Shown: positions 1-5,830 of the stretch, piece by piece | Numbering within the stretch: position 1 is the first letter of the stretch | Layout: every line of letters starts with the position of its first letter | From: Alphaproteobacteria bacterium | Lineage (GTDB): Bacteria > Pseudomonadota > Alphaproteobacteria > Rhizobiales > Xanthobacteraceae | Assembly (NCBI GenBank): GCA_005883445.1 | Contig: VAZL01000300.1 | Span: 1 to 6,454, forward strand | DNA length: 6,454 nucleotides | Direction: 5' to 3' | Translations under genes and position numbers: made by a program | Notes under the pieces: generated by a model | What the model saw: the letters and a program-made list of their open reading frames with translations, nothing else | What the model was told of the DNA's origin: nothing | Database searches by the model: none

Positions 1-432
1 ACCGCGAACAGCGCCAACCCGCAGGGTTGGGGTCCGCGCCGCGCCGTCATGCGTCCGGGATCGGATCCCAAGACCTTCTCGTCGATCGCCAAGGTCGACC
101 TCGCGACCGGCAGGATAGAGCGCATTCACACTCAGCCGGCGCCGGGAAACGGCTCGGCGCTGGTCACGGCCGGGGATCTTCTGTTCTGGGGCGACCTCAA
201 TCGCAGGTTCCGCGCGTTCGACGCCGACAGCGGCAAGATTCTCTGGGAGACCGTGGTCGGCGGAGCGATCCAGATGAGCACGATCACTTACGCGGTGAAC
301 GGACGGCAGTACGTCGCGGTGATGACCGGAGACGGGCAATCAGCCACGGCGAACCCGCTGCAGTTGTCCCGCATCAAGACCGTGCGCGGCCACAACGAGA
401 TCTATGTGTTCGCGTTACCGGAGAAACGTTGA
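1..432 (+). CDS. PQQ-dependent dehydrogenase, C-terminal part (5' end outside the window)
   Basis: The reading frame is open from the first base, and 143 residues up to a TGA stop are visible. The text resembles the last blades of the eight-bladed propeller of quinoprotein alcohol dehydrogenases, which oxidise alcohols or aldehydes in the periplasm using pyrroloquinoline quinone. Visible support: the W-motif-like stretch FDADSGKILWETVVGG, followed by ITYAVNGRQYVAVMTG, which matches the usual final blade ('tGekLWe...g....PvtYevdGkQYVav.aG'). The protein ends HNEIYVFALPEKR, a normal position for a family terminus. The catalytic Asp, the Ca/lanthanide ligands and any haem domain lie upstream and cannot be judged, so the substrate cannot be named. 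The gene converges on the deacetylase gene with a 31-bp gap that contains only a weak GTCGC/GCGAC dyad (442-453), not a convincing terminator. Confidence 0.88.
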   Translation, partial: TANSANPQGWGPRRAVMRPGSDPKTFSSIAKVDLATGRIERIHTQPAPGNGSALVTAGDLLFWGDLNRRFRAFDADSGKILWETVVGGAIQMSTITYAVNGRQYVAVMTGDGQSATANPLQLSRIKTVRGHNEIYVFALPEKR

Positions 433-463
433 CGGCTCATCGTCGCGGGCGACCGGTCCTTCT

Positions 464-1369
464 TCAGCGTTGCGACGAGCCGCGCAAGCGCCCCGGCGCG
501 GGCGTATTCGCCGCGGCGGCTTCGAAGAAGCGGCTTCGATAGCTGTGCTCATCGACATCGGCGTCGAGCGCCCAGCGCGCGAGTTCCTCGTGCCGGGCGA
601 ACCAGACATCGCTCGAGCGTGCGAACTCGGCCAACAGCTCGTTGAGCACGGCGGCGATCAGGGGACGGCCGCCGAACTGACAATGGATCACGAGCACCAA
701 AAGCCCCATGGGTTCGTTCTCGATGAGATACTCGAAGGTGCCCTTGTGGGCGTGGTAGAGATCGCGCGGATTGGCGCGCAGCACGCGGTTGTCGGAGAAA
801 TCCGTCGTTGGCACGCCGGCGATCGCGCCGTGCGCCGTCTGAATTTTGATCGGCAGATCGGCATAAGTGACGTCGGTCGTCCAAATGAGCCCCGCCTTGG
901 CAAGGAAGCCGGCGGTTTCCGGCGTGAAGGCGACCACCGGAGAGGCCCAACCGGTCACCGTCTTGCCGCCGCATTGCTGCAAGAGATCGATGCTGCGGCG
1001 GATCGTGCTCTCCTGTTGCTCCAATGACATGTAGGCGAGGAGCTGGTCCTGGGTATAGGCGTGGCCGGCGATGTCGTGGCCGGAGCGCACGATCTGTTTG
1101 ACCGCTTCGGGATATTCCTCGGTGCAGCGCGCGTTGACGCAGAACGTGCCGGGAATGCCGAGTCGATCCAGAAGCCTGATGATGCGCCAGACGCCCACCC
1201 GGCCGCCGTAAGTGGACCAGGCCTTGCCGGCATGATCGAGCGTCCCCGGTTTGAGATGCGTGGTCTGCACCGAGTAGGTTGGGGCCTTGTCGTCCGCCCA
1301 GGTTTCGAACATCACGGTCACCGAGACGGCGACCTTCTTGCCGTTCGGCCACGTCAATCCGTTTGCCAT
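464..1369 (-). CDS. Polysaccharide deacetylase (NodB-fold) family protein, PuuE-like
   Basis: The 301-residue protein has the NodB/CE4 deacetylase fold in the subgroup containing PuuE-type allantoinases and HP0310-like enzymes, which act on C-N bonds of cyclic or acetylated substrates. Visible landmarks: strand 1 VSVTVMFETW (15-24), RLGIPGTFCVNA (69-80), SGHDIAGHAYTQDQ (96-109), TGWASPVVAFTP (139-150), SDNRVLR (192-198) and the late strand LLVLVIHCQFGGRP (223-236) with His229. Classical CE4 enzymes carry Asp-Asp in motif 1 and HxxxH in motif 2. Here motif 1 reads FE, and the motif 2 His103 is followed by Gln107 rather than His, as in metal-independent relatives. There is no signal peptide, so it is probably cytoplasmic. 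ATG 1369 is preceded by GGAG nine bases upstream. The last ~20 residues (AAAANTPAPGRLRG region) look like a non-conserved tail. The exact substrate is unknown. It lies downstream of the Bug pseudogene on the same strand, separated from it by two palindromes. Confidence 0.85.
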   Translation of the reverse strand: MANGLTWPNGKKVAVSVTVMFETWADDKAPTYSVQTTHLKPGTLDHAGKAWSTYGGRVGVWRIIRLLDRLGIPGTFCVNARCTEEYPEAVKQIVRSGHDIAGHAYTQDQLLAYMSLEQQESTIRRSIDLLQQCGGKTVTGWASPVVAFTPETAGFLAKAGLIWTTDVTYADLPIKIQTAHGAIAGVPTTDFSDNRVLRANPRDLYHAHKGTFEYLIENEPMGLLVLVIHCQFGGRPLIAAVLNELLAEFARSSDVWFARHEELARWALDADVDEHSYRSRFFEAAAANTPAPGRLRGSSQR

Positions 1370-1390
1370 CAGCTCTTGCTCCAGTACCGA

Positions 1391-1466
1391 CTAGTGTCCC
1401 GATTCCGAAGTTCGCATCATTGTGCCGCAGCTTCATTTGCGAACTTCGGAATCGAAGGGACACTAG
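1391..1466. repeat. Long palindromic element 1 (CTAG-bounded hairpin)
   Basis: The left arm 1391-1416 (CTAGTGTCCC, GATTCCGAAG, TTCGCA) is matched by the right arm 1438-1466. All 26 left-arm bases pair, interrupted only by a 3-base bulge (GAA, 1454-1456) in the right arm. The loop is 21 bases (1417-1437) and begins TCATT. The arms begin and end in CTAG. Transcribed, this would form a very stable hairpin. It has no T-tract and no coding content. The structure resembles a small non-autonomous palindromic element rather than an ordinary terminator. I cannot name the family. Confidence 0.93.
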
Positions 1467-1478
1467 CAATTTATTGAT

Positions 1479-1556
1479 CTAGTGTGGCTTTGGTTCAGAA
1501 GTCCGCATTTCGGACTCGCCGCAAGAATGATGCGGACTTCTGAACCGCCACACTAG
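1479..1556. repeat. Long palindromic element 2, inverted relative of element 1
   Basis: The left arm 1479-1507 (CTAGTGTGGC, then TTT, then GGTTCAGAAGTCCGCA) pairs with the right arm 1531-1556. The pairing is perfect over 10+16 bp, with the 3-base bulge (TTT, 1489-1491) in the left arm. The loop is 23 bases (1508-1530). Read in reverse complement it aligns with element 1: same CTAG ends, same 10+3+16 arm layout, bulge on the same side, and TCATT at the start of the loop. The 29-base bulged arms match at 23 positions. The mismatches are compensated in each element's partner arm, so both keep perfect pairing. Its outer CTAG contains the TAG stop of the Bug pseudogene. Confidence 0.93.
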
Positions 1557-2354
1557 TCGACCATCGGAATGCCCATCGCCGGAATGAGCTTTTCCCATTT
1601 CTTGGCGTCATCGCGCATGAAAATGCCAAACTCCGTCGGCGGCATCCATCACCAAGCGGGCGACGATCGGCTCGGGCGTGTCGGGCGGGGCGAGCAAGCC
1701 GAACCAGGTGTCCATGCGCACGTCCGGCATCCCAAGCTCGGCGGTGGTCGGCACATCGGCGAACATCGGATGCCGCCGCGGCCCGGTCTGGGCGAGGACG
1801 CGCAGCGCACCGCCCTCGGCGACGCGCGCGCTCGCGAGCCCGAGCGACACCATCTCGATCTGTCCGGCCACCGCGTCGCTCGCCGCCTGTCCGCCGCCGC
1901 GATAGGGAACGTGCACCAAGTCGGCGCCGGTCTTCAGTCGCAGCATCTCGACCGCGATGTGAAGCGCGCCCCCGACACCGCCGCTGCCGTAGCGGACCCG
2001 CCCCGGATTCGCTTTGGAGTAGGCGATGAGCTCGGCGAGCGTGTTGGCCGGCACTTTCGGATTGACGGCGAACACGGTCCAGGAGGTGGCGAGGAGGGCA
2101 ATCGGGGTGAAGTCCTTCACGGGGTCGTAGCGATAGCTCTTCTTGAGAAACGGCAGCATCGTCGCTTCCGACGTGACGATCATCAATGTATAGCCGTCGG
2201 GAGACGCTCGATTGAGCGCATCCGCGCCGACCGGCGTGGTGATGATCAGGCGGACCGGTCGCGACGGATAGTCCTCCGTCTGGCCCGGTGCAAGCCCGAG
2301 CAGGAGCATCACGCCGGCGAGCGCGATGACGTTGATGGTACGACGGTTCGGCAT
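1553..2354 (-). pseudogene. Bug/TctC-family tricarboxylate-type solute-binding protein, decayed
   Basis: Bug proteins are periplasmic solute receptors of about 320-330 residues that feed tripartite tricarboxylate transporters. Here ATG 2354 (GAGAG just upstream) starts a Sec signal peptide (MPNRR, then a hydrophobic INVIALAGVMLLLGL core), followed by the family's YPSRPVRLI at 29-37. Then TPVG (40-43) jumps directly to ADALNRASPDGYTL (44-57). The usual ~35 residues between them, containing the 'ARxxAxxL...vVENRPGAGG' segment, are absent. The middle is typical: VRYGSGGVGGALH, HVPYRGGGQA, DVPTTAELG, TWFGLLAPPDTPEPIVARL. After codon ~235 a second block is missing and the frame shifts. The native frame then stops at 1608, giving 248 residues, while the family C-terminus (PPTEFGIFMRDDAKKWEKL, ending GIPMVD) continues in another frame to the TAG at 1553-1555. 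Lost binding-site sequence plus the frameshift make it non-functional. It follows cbpM by 77 bp. Confidence 0.82.
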
Positions 2355-2431
2355 GATCCTCTCGTGGCTGGCATTCGCGCACCGTGGGGGCCATCGGTGC
2401 GATGCGGGGGCATCCACCGAGCCCCTCACCA

Positions 2432-2725
2432 TCATCCTTCGTCGGCTGGCCTTCCGCGCGCGTGCATTTCGTCGAGCAAACCCTGCATGCTCCGGCGCAA
2501 GCCGTGCATCTGATCGACGAGATGCAGGATGACCGAGACGCCTTCATCGTTGACGCCGAAGTCCTCACGCAGATCGCGAATGAGCTGGGCGCGCGCGAGG
2601 TCGACGTCGGAGAACATCAGCTCCGGCTCGGTTTGCGGGGGAACGAGCCAGCCGGCCGAGATCCAGGCTTCGAGCGAGTGATGCTCCAGGCGGGCGCGGA
2701 TCAGAAATTCCTGAACCGAGATCAT
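2432..2725 (-). CDS. cbpM: Chaperone modulator CbpM
   Basis: The 97-residue protein has a MerR-like helical domain, as in CbpM, which binds the J domain of CbpA and inhibits its co-chaperone activity. Evidence: the N-terminal MISVQEFLIRARLEHHSLEAWISAGWLVP has the family pattern of a short helix-turn followed by 'W...GWL.P'. Then come an acidic turn (FSDVDLARAQLIRDLREDFGVNDEGV) and a final amphipathic helix VILHLVDQMHGLRRSMQGLL. The length is close to the ~100 residues of E. coli CbpM. ATG 2725 directly follows the cbpA stop (TGAATG), with GGAGG (2731-2735) five bases upstream inside cbpA, so the two are translationally coupled. Family and partner agree, which makes this a confident call. Confidence 0.9.
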   Translation of the reverse strand: MISVQEFLIRARLEHHSLEAWISAGWLVPPQTEPELMFSDVDLARAQLIRDLREDFGVNDEGVSVILHLVDQMHGLRRSMQGLLDEMHARGRPADEG

Positions 2726-3577
2726 TCAAGCCTCCAGATGCCGGCGGGGATTTTGGCTTTGCCCCGCTTGCCAGCGACGCGCGAATTCCTCGATTTCCGA
2801 ATCGAGCTGCTGCGGCAGAACAATCTTGAGGGTCACGTATTCGTCGCCATGACTCTTGTCGCCGCGCGGCGCGCCCTTGCCTTTGAGCCTGAGCACCGTT
2901 CCCGTGTTGGCGCCTTTGGGGACCGTCATGCGCACCGGTCCGCTCGGCGTGGGGACGTCGAGCTTCGCCCCGAGCACCGCTTCGGGCAGGCTGATCGGCA
3001 ATTCGAGATGGATGTCGTCGCCCTTGCGGGTGAAGAACTTGTGCGGCTCGACCTCGATCTCGACCAGCGCGTCGCCGGGCGGACCTCCGCCGAGTCCCGG
3101 CCCGCCCTTTCCGCGCAGCCGCAGAACCTGCTTGTCCCCGCCGTTCAAGGCTTCCAGGAATTCGACCGGCAGGCGGTAGAGGGCGTCCTGCCCGCGCAGG
3201 CGAATGCGGCCTTCGCCACCGCCGCGTCCGAACATTTCCTTGAGGATATCCTCCGAGTCCATGAAATCGGCGAAGCCGCCGCTGCTGCTGTAAACATGCG
3301 GCTCCTCGCCGGCACCGTGGAAATCGCGGTAATAGCGCTCGCGCGGCCGTTCGTTTCCGGCGGCATCGATTTCGCCGCGGTCGAAGCGCGCCCGTTTCTC
3401 GGCATCGCCCACGATGTCATAGGCCGCCGAGATCTGCTTGAACTTTTCCTCCGCTTGCCGGTCGCCGGGATTGAGGTCCGGGTGCAGCTTTTTCGCCAGC
3501 CCACGATAGGCCTTGCGGATCTCCTCCTGCGTCGCCTCCGGCTTCACGCCCAGCACAGCGTAGGGATCCTCGCTCAC
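2726..3577 (-). CDS. cbpA: Curved-DNA-binding protein CbpA, DnaJ-like (internally shortened)
   Basis: This is a class B J-domain co-chaperone that stimulates DnaK, 283 residues long. The J domain covers 1-67: DPYAVLGVKPEAT, the invariant HPD at 32-34, KFKQISAAYDIVGD and the KRARFD end. A short Gly/Phe-like linker follows (FADFMDSEDILKEMFGRGGG), with no CXXCXGXG zinc fingers. The C-terminal domains are recognisable: YRLPVEFLEALNGG (134-147), VLRLRGKGGPGLGGGPPGDALVE, EPHKFFTRKGDDIHLELPISLPEAVLGAKLDVPTPSGP, TGTVLRLKGKGAPR and HGDEYVTLKIVLP. Between Gly147 and Asp148 about 22-26 residues usual for the family (the '...lPdGktldVkIPaGv.dG' strands) are missing without a frame change. The start is GTG 3577, because GAGGAG lies six bases upstream and it gives the family N-terminus. 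An upstream extension of the frame is not family-like. First gene of the cbpA-cbpM pair. Confidence 0.9.
   Translation of the reverse strand: MSEDPYAVLGVKPEATQEEIRKAYRGLAKKLHPDLNPGDRQAEEKFKQISAAYDIVGDAEKRARFDRGEIDAAGNERPRERYYRDFHGAGEEPHVYSSSGGFADFMDSEDILKEMFGRGGGEGRIRLRGQDALYRLPVEFLEALNGGDKQVLRLRGKGGPGLGGGPPGDALVEIEVEPHKFFTRKGDDIHLELPISLPEAVLGAKLDVPTPSGPVRMTVPKGANTGTVLRLKGKGAPRGDKSHGDEYVTLKIVLPQQLDSEIEEFARRWQAGQSQNPRRHLEA
2731..2735 (-). promoter_or_regulatory. Ribosome binding site of cbpM inside the cbpA end
   Basis: GGAGG on the minus strand in the last codons of cbpA, five bases before ATG 2725. With the TGAATG junction it indicates coupled translation of the pair. Confidence 0.7.
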
Positions 3578-3767
3578 GTGGCGCTCCTCGCTTGACTGAC
3601 TGATGGACGTTAAGGAACGCGACCCGATGGCGGAAATCAAGCAGCGCCGACTGGTGACAAAGCGACGAATGCTCGGTAGTGGCCACAAGGCGGCTCGAGA
3701 CGTAGACTTTGCGCGCCCGAATCCGATTTTCGGAGCGGCGCGGTAGGTGACATCCGGAATCGCAAAA
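3578..3767. other. Divergent intergenic region between cbpA and ald
   Basis: These 190 bases must hold the promoters of both divergent genes. Apart from the cbpA ribosome binding site I see no well-spaced sigma-70 or heat-shock (CTTG/CCnTAT-type) promoter. The minus-strand CTTG near 3635-3645 and the CCTTAA near 3610-3616 are too far apart. No clear dyad operator is visible. Confidence 0.5.
3584..3589 (-). promoter_or_regulatory. Ribosome binding site of cbpA
   Basis: GAGGAG on the minus strand, six bases before GTG 3577. It decides the start in favour of GTG, since the frame stays open about 90 codons further upstream without homology. Confidence 0.75.
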
Positions 3768-4886
3768 ATGCTGGTCGGCGTGCCGAAGGAAATCAAGGAC
3801 AGCGAGTATCGGGTGGGTCTGGTGCCCTCGACGGTGCGTGAACTCACCCGGAACGGCCATCACGTCCTCGTCGAGAAGAGCGCCGGACTGGGAGCCGGCA
3901 TTGCCGATGCCCATTACCGCTCGGTCGGAGCCGAGATCGTGCCCGACGCCGAGCAGGTCTATGCGCGCAGCGAGCTGATCGTGAAGGTCAAGGAGCCGCT
4001 CGCGCCGGAGCGCAGGCAGCTCAGACCCGGCCAAGTCCTCTTCACCTATTTGCATCTGGCGGCCGACCCGCAACAGACCGCCGACCTGGTGGCGTCGGGC
4101 GTCATCGCCATCGCCTACGAGACGGTGACGTCATCCCAGGGCACGCTCCCGCTGTTGACGCCGATGTCGGAGGTCGCGGGCCGCATGGCGCCGCATGTCG
4201 GCGCGCGTTGCCTGGAAAAGGAAAACGGCGGCCGCGGGGTGCTGCTCGGCGGCGTTCCCGGCGTCCCGCCGGCGGACGTCGTGATCCTCGGCGGCGGCGT
4301 CGCCGGCAGCCACGCCGCCCTGATCAGCGCGGGAATGGGCGCGACGGTGACCGTCATCGACCGCAACCCGGAGGTGCTGCGCCGGATCGCGAACCAACTC
4401 GGCGCCCGGGTGCGCACGGTGTTTTCCACCAGCGATGCCATCGAGACGCTGTGCCGCCGTGCGGATCTCGTGATCGCGTCGGTGCTGATACCGGGCGCCG
4501 CAGCGCCAAAGCTGATCACCGCCGACACCGTCAAGGCGATGAAGGCGGGCTCCGTCATCGTGGACATCGCCATCGATCAAGGCGGATGTTCCGAGACGTC
4601 ACGGCCGACGACGCATTCGGCGCCGACTTACATCGTCGACGACGTCGTGCACTATTGCGTCACCAATATGCCGGGCGCGGTCGCCCGCACGTCGACCTTC
4701 GCCCTCAACAACGTGACGTTGCCCTTCGTGCTGGCGCTCGCCGACAAGGGCTATCGCCGCGCGCTCGGCGAAGATGAGCATCTGCGCCACGGGCTCAACG
4801 TCTACGAAGGCATGATCACGCACCGCGCGGTCGCCGAAGCGCTGAAGCTCAAATTCACGCCGCCCGAAGCCGCCTTGCGGCTTTGA
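3768..4886 (+). CDS. ald: Alanine dehydrogenase
   Basis: This cytoplasmic NAD-dependent enzyme interconverts L-alanine with pyruvate plus ammonium and links amino-acid use to central metabolism. The 372-residue product is full length for the family (371-378). MLVGVPKEIKDSEYRVGL is the family N-terminus. Key residues fall at the standard positions: Arg15 and Lys75 for pyruvate, His96 (TYLHLA) and Asp270 (VDIAIDQGG) for catalysis. The Rossmann motif is LGGGVAG (174-180), with Asp198 ending the second strand. MSEVAGRM, GGRGVLLGGVPGV, GAAAPKL and HYCVTNMPGAVARTST (295-310) are all intact. ATG 3768 is chosen over an in-frame GTG at 3747 because it gives the family start. GGAA lies eight bases upstream. 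It is divergent from cbpA and convergent with a transporter remnant, so it is probably transcribed alone. Confidence 0.96.
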   Translation: MLVGVPKEIKDSEYRVGLVPSTVRELTRNGHHVLVEKSAGLGAGIADAHYRSVGAEIVPDAEQVYARSELIVKVKEPLAPERRQLRPGQVLFTYLHLAADPQQTADLVASGVIAIAYETVTSSQGTLPLLTPMSEVAGRMAPHVGARCLEKENGGRGVLLGGVPGVPPADVVILGGGVAGSHAALISAGMGATVTVIDRNPEVLRRIANQLGARVRTVFSTSDAIETLCRRADLVIASVLIPGAAAPKLITADTVKAMKAGSVIVDIAIDQGGCSETSRPTTHSAPTYIVDDVVHYCVTNMPGAVARTSTFALNNVTLPFVLALADKGYRRALGEDEHLRHGLNVYEGMITHRAVAEALKLKFTPPEAALRL

Positions 4887-4923
4887 CGGCAGGGACCGAT
4901 CGCGCGCTCTCCCCGGCGACGCG

Positions 4924-5190
4924 TCACGCGTAGGCGGCGGCCGTGCCGGAACTGCCTCCGATGAACGGGGTGCGATAAGTCTCGCGAAACCACAGCGTCA
5001 TGAAGGTAACGGCGGCCGCGGCCATGATCATGAACGCCGGCGCGATCTCCTCGCCGGTGCGATTGACCAGCCAGGTCGCGACCAGCGGCGTCAGGCCGCC
5101 GATGACCCCGAGGCTGATGTTGTAGCCGAGCGCCACCGCCGTGCAGCGCACCGGCGGCGGCGCCGTCTCCACGATGGTGGTGGGCTGCAT
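4924..5190 (-). pseudogene. 3' remnant of an MHS-family (MFS) transporter gene
   Basis: Only the last ~85-89 residues of a proton-coupled metabolite transporter remain. TTIVETAPPPVRCTAVALGYNISLG with GGLTPLVATWLVNRTGE is the typical loop and helix 11 region of the metabolite:H+ symporter family (compare 'fP..vR.Ta.slgYni....fGG.tPlvat.L'). It is followed by helix 12 (IAPAFMIMAAAAVTFMTLWF), RETYRTPF and a stop at 4924. Full proteins have about 430 residues. Going upstream, homology stops close to ATG 5190. The frame stays open to ATG 5229, but those 13 residues (MRSFLQRSRRGFE) are unrelated and come from lower-GC DNA. About four fifths of the gene is missing, so this is a broken gene. It faces ald with a 37-bp gap and no clear terminator. 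Confidence 0.82.
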
Positions 5191-5424
5191 CTCAAAACCG
5201 CGGCGACTTCTCTGCAGAAAACTGCGCAAACTGAGTTACATCAATCAATGATATCGGTTTTGAATCATGCGGCGAGTGCGACGTCTTCGGTCTACAATAG
5301 CCAAAAAACCGATGTGCTCAAAAACGCAGAATCTTTGAGAGCGCTGAAAACGACCGTCGACTCCTTGCCATTCTTTAGGTAGCACCCGCTGAGGGCTCCG
5401 GGAGCGAACCGAGGTCAGCAGAAA
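5191..5424. other. Lower-GC non-coding stretch after the transporter break
   Basis: Composition drops here: hand count gives about 45% G+C for 5221-5280 against about 67% for 4681-4740 in ald. I see no gene on either strand. The long minus-strand frame across 5245-5781 has the Cys/His/Arg-rich look of a shadow. A 9-bp inverted repeat begins two bases past the transporter break. TACAAT at 5293-5298 could be a -10 box but has no -35 partner at the right distance. Confidence 0.6.
5192..5263. repeat. 9-bp inverted repeat at the transporter break
   Basis: TCAAAACCG (5192-5200) pairs perfectly with CGGTTTTGA (5255-5263) across a 54-base spacer. It begins immediately beyond the end of transporter homology. 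It could be the end structure of whatever replaced the transporter 5' part, or chance. Confidence 0.45.
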
Positions 5425-5694
5425 ATGCTCGGCACAGACGATGTAGATGAAGAGCTTCAACGGGGATTTGGGCTGTCGATAAATGAACTGGAACCGCTGC
5501 TGAAAGCTGGCGGCGATGCTGCCGAGATGAAGTTCATGGAATGCTGCAGATACTTGTGGCAAGCAGATGGAGCAGAATTGACAGAGCCGTTTATCGAGGC
5601 GCTGTTTAATAAATTGCCAGCAAAGTCGCGCTGCGTTCTCTTCCAACGAATGTTGACGATTGTGTACTTGGCGCAAGATGCGCAGCAAACATAA
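5425..5694 (+). CDS. Small acidic hypothetical protein (89 aa)
   Basis: I do not recognise this protein. It is acidic overall (cluster DDVDEE at 5-10) and looks helical throughout: SINELEPLLKAGGDAAEMKFMECCRYLW, then LTEPFIEALFNKLPAKSRCVLFQRMLTIVYLAQDAQQ. It has three Cys (40, 41, 70), no signal peptide and no membrane segment. ATG 5425 is the first start after an in-frame TAG near 5380. GAGG lies ten bases upstream, a weak ribosome site. Third-position G+C is only about 55% by hand count, well below ald, which suits acquired DNA. The next ORF begins inside its 3' end, so it may head a three-gene unit. The alternative is a chance frame, made less likely by the globular-looking composition and by the following overlaps. 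Confidence 0.6.
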   Translation: MLGTDDVDEELQRGFGLSINELEPLLKAGGDAAEMKFMECCRYLWQADGAELTEPFIEALFNKLPAKSRCVLFQRMLTIVYLAQDAQQT

Positions 5695-5830
5695 ACGCCT
5701 TCCGAGTGAAGCCGCTGTTTTGCAATTTCGGTGGAAGCAAATGAAGGACGAATGCTGGAAGAATGCCGGCGTAAGACTCACCCCGCGGGCAAAAGTGAGG
5801 GACTGGGGTGGCTCGGTGAAAGACGCCTAA
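5678..5830 (+). CDS. Small basic hypothetical protein (50 aa)
   Basis: The 50-codon ORF starts at ATG 5678 inside the preceding gene (17-bp overlap) and stops at TAA 5828-5830, whose last A is the first base of the next ATG (TAATG). The product begins MRSKHKRLPSEAAVLQF and ends VRLTPRAKVRDWGGSVKDA. It is strongly basic (about 13 Lys/Arg against 5 Asp/Glu) and looks like a real protein rather than noise, with Trp at 19, 27 and 43. There is no recognised domain, signal peptide or membrane segment. No strong ribosome site is visible, so it would depend on coupling to the upstream gene. The charge is opposite to that of the 89-residue neighbour. An interaction is only a guess. Confidence 0.5.
   Translation: MRSKHKRLPSEAAVLQFRWKQMKDECWKNAGVRLTPRAKVRDWGGSVKDA

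Larger units (their letters stand above)
1391..1556. mobile_element. Putative 166-bp composite of two inverted palindromes inserted at CTAG
   Basis: The two palindromes are separated by 12 A/T-rich bases (CAATTTATTGAT, 1467-1478) and face opposite ways. The pair is therefore itself bounded by inverted repeats: 26 of the first 31 bases match the reverse complement of the last 31. The flanks read CGA-CTAG on both outer sides when each is read inward. Joining the flanks at one CTAG gives the palindromic empty site CGACTAGTCG, which restores a normal gap between the two flanking minus-strand genes. This suggests insertion with CTAG (or TA) duplication, as in MITE-like elements. No transposase is present. 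Mobility is inferred and not demonstrated. Confidence 0.5.

Noticed and set aside
442..453. GTCGC/GCGAC dyad between the converging genes as a terminator
   Set aside because: Very short stem with a tiny loop and no T-tract.
1391..1556. CRISPR array or ordinary bidirectional terminator
   Set aside because: Only two units, inverted rather than direct, with long perfect arms bounded by CTAG and no spacers or T-tracts.
1569..2513. Long plus-strand frame (314 codons) opposite the Bug gene
   Set aside because: Arg/His/Gly-rich shadow of the minus-strand genes, with no domain. The opposite strand has clear family homology.
2384..3595. 403-codon plus-strand frame across cbpM and cbpA
   Set aside because: Mirror of high-GC coding sequence. 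The opposite strand encodes recognisable CbpM and CbpA.
3600..3650. Possible heat-shock promoter before cbpA
   Set aside because: The CTTG and CCTTAA elements on the minus strand are about 22 bases apart, too far for a sigma-32 type promoter.
5293..5298. TACAAT as a -10 box for the small gene unit
   Set aside because: No acceptable -35 hexamer 16-18 bases upstream, and over 120 bases to the first start.
5245..5781. 178-codon minus-strand frame
   Set aside because: Longer than the opposing 89-codon ORF, but its composition (many Cys, His, Arg, Phe) is shadow-like. No ribosome site or domain was seen, and the plus strand has linked ORFs.
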